From NCBI GenBank assembly GCA_029571215.1, contig JAKPTE010000040.1, positions 62,001 to 126,000 on the forward strand: a DNA stretch of 64,000 nt. Direction: 5' to 3'. Shown in pieces: positions 56,001-63,570 of this stretch. The stretch comes from Bacteroidota bacterium (GTDB lineage: Bacteria; Bacteroidota; Bacteroidia; Bacteroidales; JAAYUG01). The position numbers and the translations under genes were made by a program. The stretch's first letter is position 1. The number at the start of each line of letters is the position of its first letter. The notes beneath the pieces were generated by a model. The model did no database searches and had not been told where the DNA came from. It was given only the letters and a program-made list of their open reading frames with translations.

Positions 56001-58034
56001 AATGGCTCTACCGGGAGCACGCTGCCTGTTCCTGGCAAAGGGAAGTACATTGTGCGGGTAACTGATACCAGAGGAAACGGGTGTGTCAATTATGATACCA
56101 CGGTAGTTGAAAAACTAACCATCAACCTGGCACTTGATTCTATTATTCATCCGGTAAATGCATGTGAACTGGGAACCCAGGAACACGTTACCGTGAGAAT
56201 TTTCAACGCGGGCAACGATACCCTTTCGCCCGGAGATACCATCCATGTTGGATTTAGCTTCGAAGGCGGACCGGTCAATACAGGAAAGAAGATACTTACC
56301 TCCCGCCTCTATCCGGGTAGTTTCACCACCTATACCTTTGCCGGCAACGACCTTGATATGAGCCAGGAACGAACCTACTCTCTAAAAACCTTCCTCTCGT
56401 TCCGATATGACAGCCTGCCGACCAATGATACCCTGCAGCGAAACATCACCGTATTTGGATATCCCACTGTCAATATTGGTCCCGATACGGTAATATATGG
56501 CCTTACGTATCAGCTGGATGCAGGCCCCGGGTATAAAACCTATCTGTGGAACAACGGAGATACTACCCAAACCTACATCGCACGTTTTATGGGAAATCAC
56601 TGGGTAAGAGTAACCGACGTTCACGACTGTCCGGCTTACGACACAGCCTTTATTCATCTTGTTATTCATGACGTTTCTCCGGCAGCTCTCCTGCAGCCGG
56701 TAAACAGTTGTCTGCCACAGGGCACAAAACAAATTCGGATCAGAGTGCAAAACAGCGGCACAGATACCATTTCGGCTGGTGAGAAAATTGCTGTAGCTTA
56801 CCGGATTGACGACGGCCTGTGGATAAATGATACGGTAACACTGTCATCTTCCATGAAACCTGCACAATATGTGGATCATACCTTCACCCCTTCCGAATCG
56901 TTCAATACAATCGGAGTATGGAACATCCAGGCACGTACCCTCATCGCAGGAGATATCAATCCTGAAAATGACACGGCATCGTTCACCGTTCACGTTTGGG
57001 GGAATCCCACAGTAAATCTTGGAAATGACACCACGGTGAAAGCACTGTCATATTTGCTGGATGCTGGAGCCGGACCCAACCGGGCCTATCTGTGGCGCGA
57101 CGGAAGCACCGGGCAGACCTATACCGTTACCCAGTCAGGGTTCTACTACGTGAAAGTGACCGATACCATTTCAGGATGCTTCTCGCGCGATACTGTAGTG
57201 GTTCAGCTGGTTATTGACGATGTGGGAATTGCCGGCTGGATTGGTGATACGGCATTGTGTTCAGCACAGTTTAATGGTATAACGGTTACCATAAAGAATT
57301 TCGGAACGCCGCCCTATCCGGCCAATAAAAAAATTCCGGTTTACTACATACTGAACGGAAACCCCGTGGTTAAAGATACCCTCACCCTGCAGAACACCCT
57401 GGCTCCCTCAGGCACAGTAAACTTCACCATCACAAAATGGCCAGTCAGACCGTCAGGGCCTGCTTCTATTTCCATTTTTACCAGCATGCAGGGAGACCTC
57501 AGGCCGGAAAATGACACCCTGAACCGGCAATTCGCCGTTAATCCAAGTCCGGTAGTCAATCTGGGTGGAACAAACGACACGATTGAATACACTGTTGCCC
57601 CGGTGCTGCTGGATGCAGGCAGTGGATTCGCATCCTACTTCTGGCAGGACGGTTCAACAGAACAGACCTACCCGGTCATCTCCCAGGGCTGGTACTGGGT
57701 AAGGGTTACCAATGAATATGGCTGTCCTGATACCGATTCCGTTTTCCTGCACCTGAACACAGGAATCATCAACCCCGAAGCCCAGCCTGTTCAGTTTGCA
57801 GTTTATCCCAACCCGGCCTCCGATCATCTGTTCTTCAAGGCAGAATTCAGGAAAACAACTACCCTGGAACTGGAATTTCTGGATGTACAGGGCAGAATAA
57901 TCATGAACAGACATCTTTCGGGTGACAAAGCTTACCATGAACTCATCAACCTGAATACTTTTTCTCCGGGTGTTTATATCCTGAAAGTATCCAATGCCGA
58001 CTTTGTAAGAGCAACAAGGATCATTGTCCGTTAA
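53079..58034 (+). CDS. Multimodular secreted protein with type A T9SS sorting domain
   Basis: 1651 residues, exported by Sec then T9SS. Signal peptide (1-21, ending LFGQ). Three MAM-like or choice-of-anchor jelly-roll modules (about 25-190, 350-530, 655-820; each opens near ETFESG, DDFEAD or DDFEQG and has an NIDDF- or CIDNV-type strand). The second half alternates CARDB-like adhesion modules (about 530, 826, 1011, 1196, 1378) with short modules of the form LDAGPGYKTYLWNNGDTTQT closing in VRVTD (about 966, 1143, 1323, 1508). The C-terminus is a type A sorting domain: FAVYPNPASDHL, LELEFLDVQGRI, FSPGVYILKV. No catalytic motif seen; probably an adhesin or cell-surface scaffold. A terminator follows. 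Confidence 0.88.
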   Translation: MIKKIFLSGIILCILGISLFGQATLLFETFESGTKPDGWTEIKRSGVTLIPWEYMQGGRWQDHPYPDTAAAGQKNAVFGWQSYNNEATMLVTKPVNLTGRTKPELRFWHAQATWSWGGQNYSDQLKVYYRIGKNSTWHQLAEYLVAVENWTFRQIPLPSEAITDSVYIGFEGITKYGNGTCIDNVTILETEISPLRISNVGISQATAQFVASGTINNPVIKIVLNVIGNDGTCVLQNLSIRSKNTDDDDIAINGVKLYYTADTFFNASTPLGTPQSLSGGTASFTGLNKELKFGMNTVWVTLDLKETAQEGHFIDLQIDANAITVNGQTYPGSAADPAGARPIYQKIFIDDFEADKGWQLTGDFERDVPKGKGGVVIDPNFTGGSPDPSFAYSGTKVLGNDLNGIGTYPGNYELNVSYEAMNKVVSPPLDLKYFKDVNISFYRWFNIYYQDDAQIQAGTDGVNWLKFYGNEMDGGTVSEDLWNFRNYPLPPAMARKNNLKVRFTLGPTSDSRSYSGWNIDDFLVIGDFVAKDVGVARWISPSTGCGLSSAESVTVVVKNYGAQTANAPIPVSYSFNGGQSWVTENINQNIAPDDSVIYTFAQKADLSLPQVFTSVHARTTYPGDEDSSNDQTDTIVYSLPYSTPPYSDDFEQGISFWRPYGKNSTWQHGTPNGFTLKTTASGLKAWKTFLTSYYLDDDSSYLESPCFNFTGIEKPIVEFKLWHETEKDHDGLRLEYSTDNGSSWHIVPKDPYSYPWYWYNSSFVSALNSPGWDSTSNGWVTARQFLPAACANQPLVKLRFHFESDLLTTYEGVGIDLFRIYEAPIDIGVSSFKDLNTACLNDNSNYLKVYVKNYGKGTVKAGEKINLKAKVNTNPIVSDTITLSANLSSGDSVLLTFTRPVNLGAPGHYTVKAWTNNETDPHFYQPVSNDTATKIIDIYPLPLTGLLDTMRSSRPDTIVLRPHSDPNYDYYWYYNGSTGSTLPVPGKGKYIVRVTDTRGNGCVNYDTTVVEKLTINLALDSIIHPVNACELGTQEHVTVRIFNAGNDTLSPGDTIHVGFSFEGGPVNTGKKILTSRLYPGSFTTYTFAGNDLDMSQERTYSLKTFLSFRYDSLPTNDTLQRNITVFGYPTVNIGPDTVIYGLTYQLDAGPGYKTYLWNNGDTTQTYIARFMGNHWVRVTDVHDCPAYDTAFIHLVIHDVSPAALLQPVNSCLPQGTKQIRIRVQNSGTDTISAGEKIAVAYRIDDGLWINDTVTLSSSMKPAQYVDHTFTPSESFNTIGVWNIQARTLIAGDINPENDTASFTVHVWGNPTVNLGNDTTVKALSYLLDAGAGPNRAYLWRDGSTGQTYTVTQSGFYYVKVTDTISGCFSRDTVVVQLVIDDVGIAGWIGDTALCSAQFNGITVTIKNFGTPPYPANKKIPVYYILNGNPVVKDTLTLQNTLAPSGTVNFTITKWPVRPSGPASISIFTSMQGDLRPENDTLNRQFAVNPSPVVNLGGTNDTIEYTVAPVLLDAGSGFASYFWQDGSTEQTYPVISQGWYWVRVTNEYGCPDTDSVFLHLNTGIINPEAQPVQFAVYPNPASDHLFFKAEFRKTTTLELEFLDVQGRIIMNRHLSGDKAYHELINLNTFSPGVYILKVSNADFVRATRIIVR

Positions 58035-58049
58035 AGGAAAGTAAGGAAT

Positions 58050-58092
58050 ATCAGTCGGTTGACGCAAAACACCAGCCGACTGATTCTTTTTT
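58050..58092 (+). terminator. Rho-independent terminator
   Basis: A 12-bp stem (ATCAGTCGGTTG with CAGCCGACTGAT, one G-T pair), an 11-nt loop, then TC and six T residues. It starts 16 bp after the stop of the type A cargo gene. Confidence 0.85.
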
Positions 58093-58162
58093 GTATAAGA
58101 CGGATGCTGTAAATCATTACCTATACTGACAAACGTCATACAAATTTGCACGATGGTCAATA

Positions 58163-58170
58163 TACCTTTG
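58163..58170 (+). promoter_or_regulatory. Bacteroidota-type -7 element for proline dehydrogenase
   Basis: TACCTTTG, 32 bp before the ATG at 58203. It lies inside the longer possible frame from 58146, which argues for the 58203 start. Confidence 0.55.
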
Positions 58171-58202
58171 ACCCAAATTTACTCTGGTTCAAATTTAAAA
58201 AT

Positions 58203-59114
58203 ATGATTAAGAAATTTATTGCCTGGCTTTTACCATACATGCCAAAAAAACTGGTATGGATTTTCTCCCGCAGGTACATTGCAGGAGAGAAAATTGAAGA
58301 CGCCATCAAAGTGGCAAAAGAACTTAACAACAATGGCATCAAGGTAACCATTGATCTTCTCGGAGAGTATATTACCCGTCTGGAGGAAGCGGAAGAAAAC
58401 CGAAAGGCGTATATCGACATTATTGAGCGCATTACGGCCGAGGGGATTGACGGCAACTTTTCTGTAAAACCATCCATGTTTGGCTTGCTCCTCGACAAGG
58501 AAGTATGTTACCAGAACCTTCGCGATGTGGTAAAAAAAGCAGCCGAAAAAAACAATTTCGTTCGTATTGACATGGAGGATTCGAGCTGCGTTGACAGAGA
58601 ATTTGAACTTTTCCGCAAACTAAAAGCTGAATTCCCCGGTCATGTGGGTATCGTGGTCCAGGCATATTTGAGACGCACCTTAGATGATCTTCACAACCTG
58701 CTTGACCTTCATAATGAACAATATCCGCTGAACTACAGATTGTGTAAAGGAATCTATGTTGAACCGGCAAGTATAGCATTCAAAGGCTATCAGGAAGTAC
58801 GCGACCATTTCGTGGAAGATCTGGATTTTATGCTAAAGAATGGGATTTATGCGGGGATTGCAACACATGATAAATACCTGGTACAAAAGGCCTTTGAGCT
58901 GATCGAAAAATACAATGTTCCCCGTAACCGGTACGAGTTTCAGATGCTCTACGGCGTCACACCCGAATTGCGCAATTCCATTGTAAAGGAAGGACATACA
59001 ATGCGGGTATATGTTCCTTTCGGAAAACACTGGTTTGGTTATTCAACCCGGAGGCTGAAAGAAAACCCGAATATGGTGTGGCACATTATCAAAGCATTGT
59101 TTTACAGGGGGTAA
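58203..59114 (+). CDS. Proline dehydrogenase (monofunctional)
   Basis: A 303-residue FAD enzyme that oxidises proline to 1-pyrroline-5-carboxylate and passes electrons to quinone at the membrane. Barrel motifs are visible: VTIDLLGEY, FVRIDMEDSS, VVQAYLRRTLDDL, YRLCKGIYVEPASIAF, AGIATHDKYLV, YEFQMLYGV, RVYVPFG, and the substrate-carboxylate-binding arginine pair in GYSTRRLKENP. Length matches the compact monofunctional type rather than bifunctional PutA. The product feeds PruA, encoded about 23 kb away. The ATG at 58203 is used; a TTG at 58146 would lie upstream of the promoter. Confidence 0.93.
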   Translation: MIKKFIAWLLPYMPKKLVWIFSRRYIAGEKIEDAIKVAKELNNNGIKVTIDLLGEYITRLEEAEENRKAYIDIIERITAEGIDGNFSVKPSMFGLLLDKEVCYQNLRDVVKKAAEKNNFVRIDMEDSSCVDREFELFRKLKAEFPGHVGIVVQAYLRRTLDDLHNLLDLHNEQYPLNYRLCKGIYVEPASIAFKGYQEVRDHFVEDLDFMLKNGIYAGIATHDKYLVQKAFELIEKYNVPRNRYEFQMLYGVTPELRNSIVKEGHTMRVYVPFGKHWFGYSTRRLKENPNMVWHIIKALFYRG

Positions 59115-59137
59115 TATTTTAGTGCCGCCTTCACCTG

Positions 59138-59166
59138 TTGAAAAAAGGAAGAGATCGTTACTTTTG
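59138..59166 (+). promoter_or_regulatory. Promoter for the nitroreductase gene
   Basis: TTG at 59138-59140, an 18-bp spacer and TACTTTTG at 59159-59166. The ATG at 59180 follows 13 bp later, so the in-frame TTG at 59138 is a promoter base triplet rather than a start codon. Confidence 0.6.
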
Positions 59167-59179
59167 CAAAAAAGCAGGT

Positions 59180-59755
59180 ATGAATCTCAGGGATTTAGTT
59201 TTAAAAAACCGCAGTTACCGACGGTTTGACGAATCGTATGCTATCAGCAGGGAAGAACTGGTTTCCTTTGTGGACCTTGCCAGGCACTCTGCTTCGGCAA
59301 GGAATGCACAACCACTCAAATACATCCTTTCATGGACACCTGAACGCAATGCGCTGATATTTCCCTGTCTTGCCTGGGCAGCTTACCTCAAAAACTGGAA
59401 AGGCCCCGATGAAGGAGAGCGCCCATCTGCCTATATCGTTATGCTGGGTGATACGGAAATCTCAAACCAGTATTTTTGCGACCATGGAATTGCTGCACAG
59501 AGCATTCTCCTCGGGGCCACTGAAAAAGGATACGGCGGTTGTATTATCGGATCCGTCAATAAAGAACTTCTGTATAAAAACCTCGGTATTCCTCAGCGCT
59601 ATGAAATCCTCCAGGTAATTGCCCTTGGAAAACCGGCTGAAAATGTGGTAATAGAACCTATGCCCTCTGACGGTGATTATAAATACTGGCGTGATGAACA
59701 GAATGTCCATCACGTGCCAAAGAGAAGCCTTGAGGAACTGATTCTGAACCTCTGA
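59180..59755 (+). CDS. Nitroreductase-family flavoprotein
   Basis: A 191-residue FMN-dependent oxidoreductase. The FMN-phosphate arginines are in NRSYRRFDES, followed by DLARHSASARNAQPLKYILS (a contact region), GIAAQSILLGATEKGYGGC and the C-terminal ALGKPAENVVIEP. Family members reduce nitro compounds, quinones or flavins, or dehalogenate; the substrate is not predictable. Start at 59180 is supported by the promoter just upstream. It converges with the exported superoxide dismutase with an 8-bp gap. Confidence 0.9.
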   Translation: MNLRDLVLKNRSYRRFDESYAISREELVSFVDLARHSASARNAQPLKYILSWTPERNALIFPCLAWAAYLKNWKGPDEGERPSAYIVMLGDTEISNQYFCDHGIAAQSILLGATEKGYGGCIIGSVNKELLYKNLGIPQRYEILQVIALGKPAENVVIEPMPSDGDYKYWRDEQNVHHVPKRSLEELILNL

Positions 59756-59763
59756 AAATCGCC

Positions 59764-60483
59764 TTATTTGCCCAGATAGTTCTGCAACGCCTGATCCCAG
59801 TTTATGACGTTCCAGAAGGCATCAACATATTCCTTCCGGCGGTTCTGGTATTTCAGATAATAGGCATGTTCCCAGACGTCAATCAACAGCACGGGCCGGC
59901 CGCGTTCAGCAACAACGTCCATTAACGGATTATCCTGATTCGGCGTGGTGATTATTTTAAGCTCCCCACCGTCTGTCACGATCAGCCAGGCCCAACCTGA
60001 ACCAAATACGCTCATCGCCTTTCTGGAAAATTCTTCCTTAAAGGCATCCACCGAACCGAATTTCTTGTTGATGGCTTCCAAGAGTTGGCCTTGCGGAGAT
60101 TTGGACCCACCGGGGGCTATGATTTTAAAAAAGAGATTATGATTGTAATACCCTCCGCCATTATTTCTCACTGCGGCAGGATACTGGGAGATTTTGGCGA
60201 AAATTGCCTCAATATTTTTTTCCTTTATGTTAGCTTCAGCCAGGGCTGTATTGAAATTTTTCGTGTAAGCAGCATGATGCTTTGAATAATGTACTTCCAT
60301 GGTCATCGCATCAATGTAGGGTTCCAGCGCATTGTATGCATACCCGAGGGGTGGTTGTTCAAACTGCACAGTTTGCGCATTGTCAGGATTGTTCGTTGAA
60401 TGTCCGGTTCCAGATGTAAACAGTATGAACACCATCAGTGCTCCTGAGAAAAATACCATATGAATCCATGCTTGCTTTTTCAT
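59764..60483 (-). CDS. Exported superoxide dismutase (Fe/Mn family)
   Basis: 239 residues: a hydrophobic signal segment (about 8-25, then SGTGHS) followed by a complete SOD. Metal ligands are present in the usual contexts: His in MEVHYSKHHAAYTKN, His in YNHNLFF, and Asp and His in DVWEHAYYLKYQNRRKEY. It converts superoxide to oxygen and peroxide outside the cytoplasm, presumably in the periplasm. No lipobox cysteine is seen, so it is probably soluble or anchored by an uncleaved helix. Whether it uses Fe or Mn cannot be decided here. A second, cytosolic SOD is at 62.7 kb. Confidence 0.92.
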   Translation of the reverse strand: MKKQAWIHMVFFSGALMVFILFTSGTGHSTNNPDNAQTVQFEQPPLGYAYNALEPYIDAMTMEVHYSKHHAAYTKNFNTALAEANIKEKNIEAIFAKISQYPAAVRNNGGGYYNHNLFFKIIAPGGSKSPQGQLLEAINKKFGSVDAFKEEFSRKAMSVFGSGWAWLIVTDGGELKIITTPNQDNPLMDVVAERGRPVLLIDVWEHAYYLKYQNRRKEYVDAFWNVINWDQALQNYLGK

Positions 60484-60570
60484 AAGAACGAAATTTAAAA
60501 TTGTTGACTTCTTTATTTTTAAGTAGACAATTATTTTGGCAAATTGTTCAAAAGGCCGGAATCTTATGCT

Positions 60571-60578
60571 TACCTTTG
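60571..60578 (+). promoter_or_regulatory. Bacteroidota-type -7 element
   Basis: TACCTTTG at 60571-60578, 17 bp before the ATG of the small membrane-protein frame at 60596; it may instead serve the SDR gene at 60835. Confidence 0.5.
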
Positions 60579-60595
60579 CACAAATTCATGGAAGT

Positions 60596-60748
60596 ATGGC
60601 GCTCCGGCAGCGATCCAGACCAGCACCCTGGTGGCGGATTATTCTTATGCTTCTGTTGCTGATAATGGCCTTCTGGTTTCTTTTGCAGCTACGTACCTGC
60701 CGAAACGGAGTGCCCGGGCCGGTTTTCCGTACAGAGAAAAACCGGTAA
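60596..60748 (+). CDS. Possible small single-helix membrane protein
   Basis: A 50-residue frame from the ATG at 60596: basic N-terminus (MALRQRSRPAPWWR), a hydrophobic helix (about 15-31) and a short tail. The charge distribution fits a positive-inside membrane protein, and a good -7 element lies just upstream. I do not recognise it. It could equally be the untranslated leader of the SDR gene, which begins 86 bp downstream. Confidence 0.35.
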   Translation: MALRQRSRPAPWWRIILMLLLLIMAFWFLLQLRTCRNGVPGPVFRTEKNR

Positions 60749-60834
60749 CCATCCCCACCCGAAACATTTGATCCAATTAATACCCTTCATTTGAACATTT
60801 GCAATGGCTGCGGTGTTTTTCAGCAAAAAAAAAC

Positions 60835-61611
60835 ATGGACCTTCAGCTGGCAGGAAAAGTATTCATAGTAACCGGTGCAGGCAGTGGATTTGGAAATGCC
60901 ATTGCCCGGACTTTGGCCAACGAAAGAGCCGAAGTGATTGCCATTTCCAGAACCCCTGATAAGCTGGCTTCACTTCAGAAAATGTACCCAAAACTGATAA
61001 CAACGTTGGCGGGTGATGTAACAGAACCCCGGTTCCTGAAAAAAGTTCTTCCTTTTGTCGGTGAAAGACGGCTGGATGGGATTGTTTTGAACGCCGGCGG
61101 TCCCCCCGTCAAAAAGGCCACCGACTGCAAGCCTACTGATGCCGACAATGCCTACTCCCTCCTTTTCCGGTGGAAAATGGAATGGATCAATGAACTTATT
61201 CCCTTATTCATTCAGCAACAGTATGGAAGAATAGTGAGCATTGAGAGTATTTCAATAAAATATCCTCTTCCATCCCTTGCCTTAAGTACCTCTCTCCGGC
61301 TTGCCATTACGGGATATCTTAAAACCCTTGCCAACGAAACTGCACCGATGGGTATTACTGTCAACATTCTGGCTCCCGGTTACCACGACACTCCCGCATT
61401 GAACCGTATCCTGGAAAATAAGGCTGCAGAAGAAAACATTCCCGTTGACGAAGCCAGAAGGAAGTTGCAGGATTCCGTGCCGGCAAAAAAGCTGGGTGAT
61501 CCGGATCATCTGGCTTCGCTGGCTGCTTTTCTCCTTTCTCCTGTTTCGGAATTTATAACAGGACAGACCTTCAGCATCGACGGGGGTAGTAATCCTTATC
61601 TTTTTGGCTGA
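60835..61611 (+). CDS. Short-chain dehydrogenase/reductase lacking the Tyr-x3-Lys pair
   Basis: A 258-residue Rossmann-fold protein. The nucleotide-binding VTGAGSGFGNA and LNAGG motifs are intact, and the end FITGQTFSIDGGSNPYLFG is typical of FabG-like SDRs. The usual catalytic Tyr-x3-Lys is replaced by S151-TSL-R155 (SLALSTSLRLAITGY), as in a divergent SDR subgroup I recognise by its SNxLR-like motif. It may therefore not act as a normal ketoreductase. The ATG at 60835 fits the conserved N-terminus. Its stop codon abuts that of the convergent D-lactate dehydrogenase gene. Confidence 0.85.
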   Translation: MDLQLAGKVFIVTGAGSGFGNAIARTLANERAEVIAISRTPDKLASLQKMYPKLITTLAGDVTEPRFLKKVLPFVGERRLDGIVLNAGGPPVKKATDCKPTDADNAYSLLFRWKMEWINELIPLFIQQQYGRIVSIESISIKYPLPSLALSTSLRLAITGYLKTLANETAPMGITVNILAPGYHDTPALNRILENKAAEENIPVDEARRKLQDSVPAKKLGDPDHLASLAAFLLSPVSEFITGQTFSIDGGSNPYLFG

Positions 61612-62667
61612 TCAGAAACACCTTTTTTTCTCGTCCTTAAGGCAGCCGCTTTTGCCTTTAAGGACGCACTGGTAGCATATTTCATTGGAAAGATATCCGC
61701 CTTCGGCGTATTCCTTGATGTTAAGCAGAGTGGTGTCAGCGATGTTGTGCAATGCTTCCCTGGTAAAGAAAGCCTGATGAGAAGTGATGATAACATTATT
61801 GAAAGCCAGAAGTCTTGCAAGGATATCGTCGGTAAGCACAGTCTCGCTTTTGTCTTCAAAAAAGTAATCTCCTTCTTCTTCGTAAACATCGAGCCCGGCG
61901 GATCCTACTTTTCCCGATTTAAGTCCTTCGATGAGGTCGGCTGTACGGATGAGTTTCCCGCGTCCTGTATTGATTATCATTACCCCATCACGCATTTTTG
62001 AAATGGAATCCTTGTTGATCATGTATTCGGTTTCCTTCGTCAGCGGACAATTGAGAGAAATAACGTGCGATTCGCGGTACAGGGTATCCAGATCTACATA
62101 CTCAATGTTTTTTGATTCGGCAAAGGCCTTATCGGGATAAACATCGTAGGCCAGAACCTTCATTCCAAAACCAAGCAGGATGTCAATGAGCACCTTCCCG
62201 ATTTTGCCTGTCCCGATAACTCCTGCAGTTTTTCCATAAAAATCAAAGCCCATCAGGCCTTGCAGAGAAAAGTTGGCTTCCCGGGTCCGGTAATATGCTC
62301 TGTGAATCTTACGGTTCAGCGTCAGCATTAAGGCCACGGTATGTTCTGCAACTGCATGGGGTGAATAGGCCGGTACCCTTACCACATGTACCTTGCCAAA
62401 TGCCGCCTGAAAATCCACATTGTTATAACCTGCACTGCGCAGAGCAATAAGTCCGATACCGAAAGCATGCAGACGCTCAATGACCGGCGCGGTAATTTCA
62501 TCGTTTACAAAGGCACAGACAACATTGTAACCCTCGGCAAGGTTTACCGTTTCTTCTGAAAGGTGGTATTTAAGGTACTTTATTTCATAACCGAAGGCTT
62601 CATTCGCCTTAGTGAAAACTTCCTTGTCGTAAGGCTTTGTATCATAAAAAACAATGCGTGGTACCAT
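61612..62667 (-). CDS. ldhA: D-lactate dehydrogenase (2-hydroxyacid dehydrogenase family) with Cys-rich tail
   Basis: A 351-residue NAD-dependent enzyme that reduces pyruvate to D-lactate (fermentation). The substrate-binding ALRSAGYNNVDF, the cofactor motif GVIGTGKIGK, the catalytic Arg in NTGRGKLI, the Glu in AGLDVYEEEGDYF and the His in ITSHQAFFTREAL are in the LdhA-type context. The C-terminus extends the family by about 20 residues and contains C331, C334, C342 and C350. Another 2-hydroxyacid dehydrogenase specificity is possible, but the YFFEDKS stretch favours D-LDH. Confidence 0.9.
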   Translation of the reverse strand: MVPRIVFYDTKPYDKEVFTKANEAFGYEIKYLKYHLSEETVNLAEGYNVVCAFVNDEITAPVIERLHAFGIGLIALRSAGYNNVDFQAAFGKVHVVRVPAYSPHAVAEHTVALMLTLNRKIHRAYYRTREANFSLQGLMGFDFYGKTAGVIGTGKIGKVLIDILLGFGMKVLAYDVYPDKAFAESKNIEYVDLDTLYRESHVISLNCPLTKETEYMINKDSISKMRDGVMIINTGRGKLIRTADLIEGLKSGKVGSAGLDVYEEEGDYFFEDKSETVLTDDILARLLAFNNVIITSHQAFFTREALHNIADTTLLNIKEYAEGGYLSNEICYQCVLKGKSGCLKDEKKRCF

Positions 62668-62683
62668 AAAACGTATTTTCCGA

Positions 62684-62691
62684 CAAAAATA
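62684..62691 (-). promoter_or_regulatory. Bacteroidota-type -7 element for ldhA
   Basis: TATTTTTG on the minus strand, 16 bp before the ldhA ATG at 62667. Confidence 0.5.
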
Positions 62692-62745
62692 ACTTATTAT
62701 CCTGAATTAATTGTTCCGGATTTCCTGATCCCCTATTTTTTTATC

Positions 62746-63321
62746 CTAGTACCGTGATGAAACTTTCCCCCAGTCAAGGACTTTCCAGAATGCATTGATA
62801 TATTCCTGCCGGCGGTTCTGGTAATCAAGATAGTAGGCATGTTCCCATACATCGCACGTTAATAGGGGAATAAGTCCTTTCCGTAAGGGATTTCCGGCAT
62901 TGGATTCCTGAACAATGAAGAGCCGGCCCTTGTCGTCCTTAACCAGCCAGGCCCATCCGCTTCCGAAAAGGCTGAGAGCTGATTTGGTAAATTCCTCCCT
63001 AAAGGAATCATAGGAACCAAAATCGCGTTTTATTGCCTCTGCCAGAGAGCCCTGTGGTTCCGATGCTGCCGAGGGAGAAAGCGATTCAAAATAGAAGGTA
63101 TGGTTCCATACTTGTGCCCCGTTGTTGTAAATCGGACCATCGGCCTTCAGAATAATTTCTTCCAGCGACAAGGTTTCGAAAGGTGAGCCGGGAAGGAGGC
63201 CGTTCAGGTTGTTAACATAGGTCTGATGATGCTTCCCGTGATGAAATTCCAGCGTTCGGGCAGAAATAAACGGCTCAAGTGCCTGAAGCGCATAAGGTAA
63301 AGGAGGTAATTCGAAAGCCAT
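62746..63321 (-). CDS. sodB: Superoxide dismutase (Fe type), cytosolic
   Basis: A 191-residue cytosolic SOD with normal length. Metal ligands lie in LEFHHGKHHQTYVNN, WNHTFYF, and DVWEHAYYLDYQNRRQEY. Features usually seen in iron SODs include the short N-terminus (MAFELPPLPYALQALEP) and FGSGWAWLV. It protects cytosolic iron-sulphur enzymes during oxygen exposure. It shows only moderate similarity to the exported SOD, so the two are not a recent duplication. Confidence 0.95.
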   Translation of the reverse strand: MAFELPPLPYALQALEPFISARTLEFHHGKHHQTYVNNLNGLLPGSPFETLSLEEIILKADGPIYNNGAQVWNHTFYFESLSPSAASEPQGSLAEAIKRDFGSYDSFREEFTKSALSLFGSGWAWLVKDDKGRLFIVQESNAGNPLRKGLIPLLTCDVWEHAYYLDYQNRRQEYINAFWKVLDWGKVSSRY

Positions 63322-63360
63322 AGATGTAAGTTTATTTTGGTGAACGATTTAAGAGCATAC

Positions 63361-63368
63361 CAAAGTTA
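63361..63368 (-). promoter_or_regulatory. Bacteroidota-type -7 element for sodB
   Basis: TAACTTTG on the minus strand, 39 bp upstream of the sodB ATG. Confidence 0.5.
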
Positions 63369-63570
63369 TATCATTATTGCGAAAAGGGGAGGGCAGCCAT
63401 ATCTTATTTTTATGCTTAAGGATTCCATGAGCCCATGTTCATAAAATTGTTTAATGTTTTATGTTCCGTTTTTTATACTGATTGCAGGCTAAAGGTTTTG
63501 AGATCTGTTTGGTTAACAATCAGAAAATAAAAAAAAACACAGATCAATCCCACTCAATTCTTTCGTTATT

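Noticed and set aside
58146-58202. N-terminal extension of proline dehydrogenase from a TTG codon
   Set aside because: The -7 promoter element at 58163-58170 lies inside it and the extra residues do not match the family.
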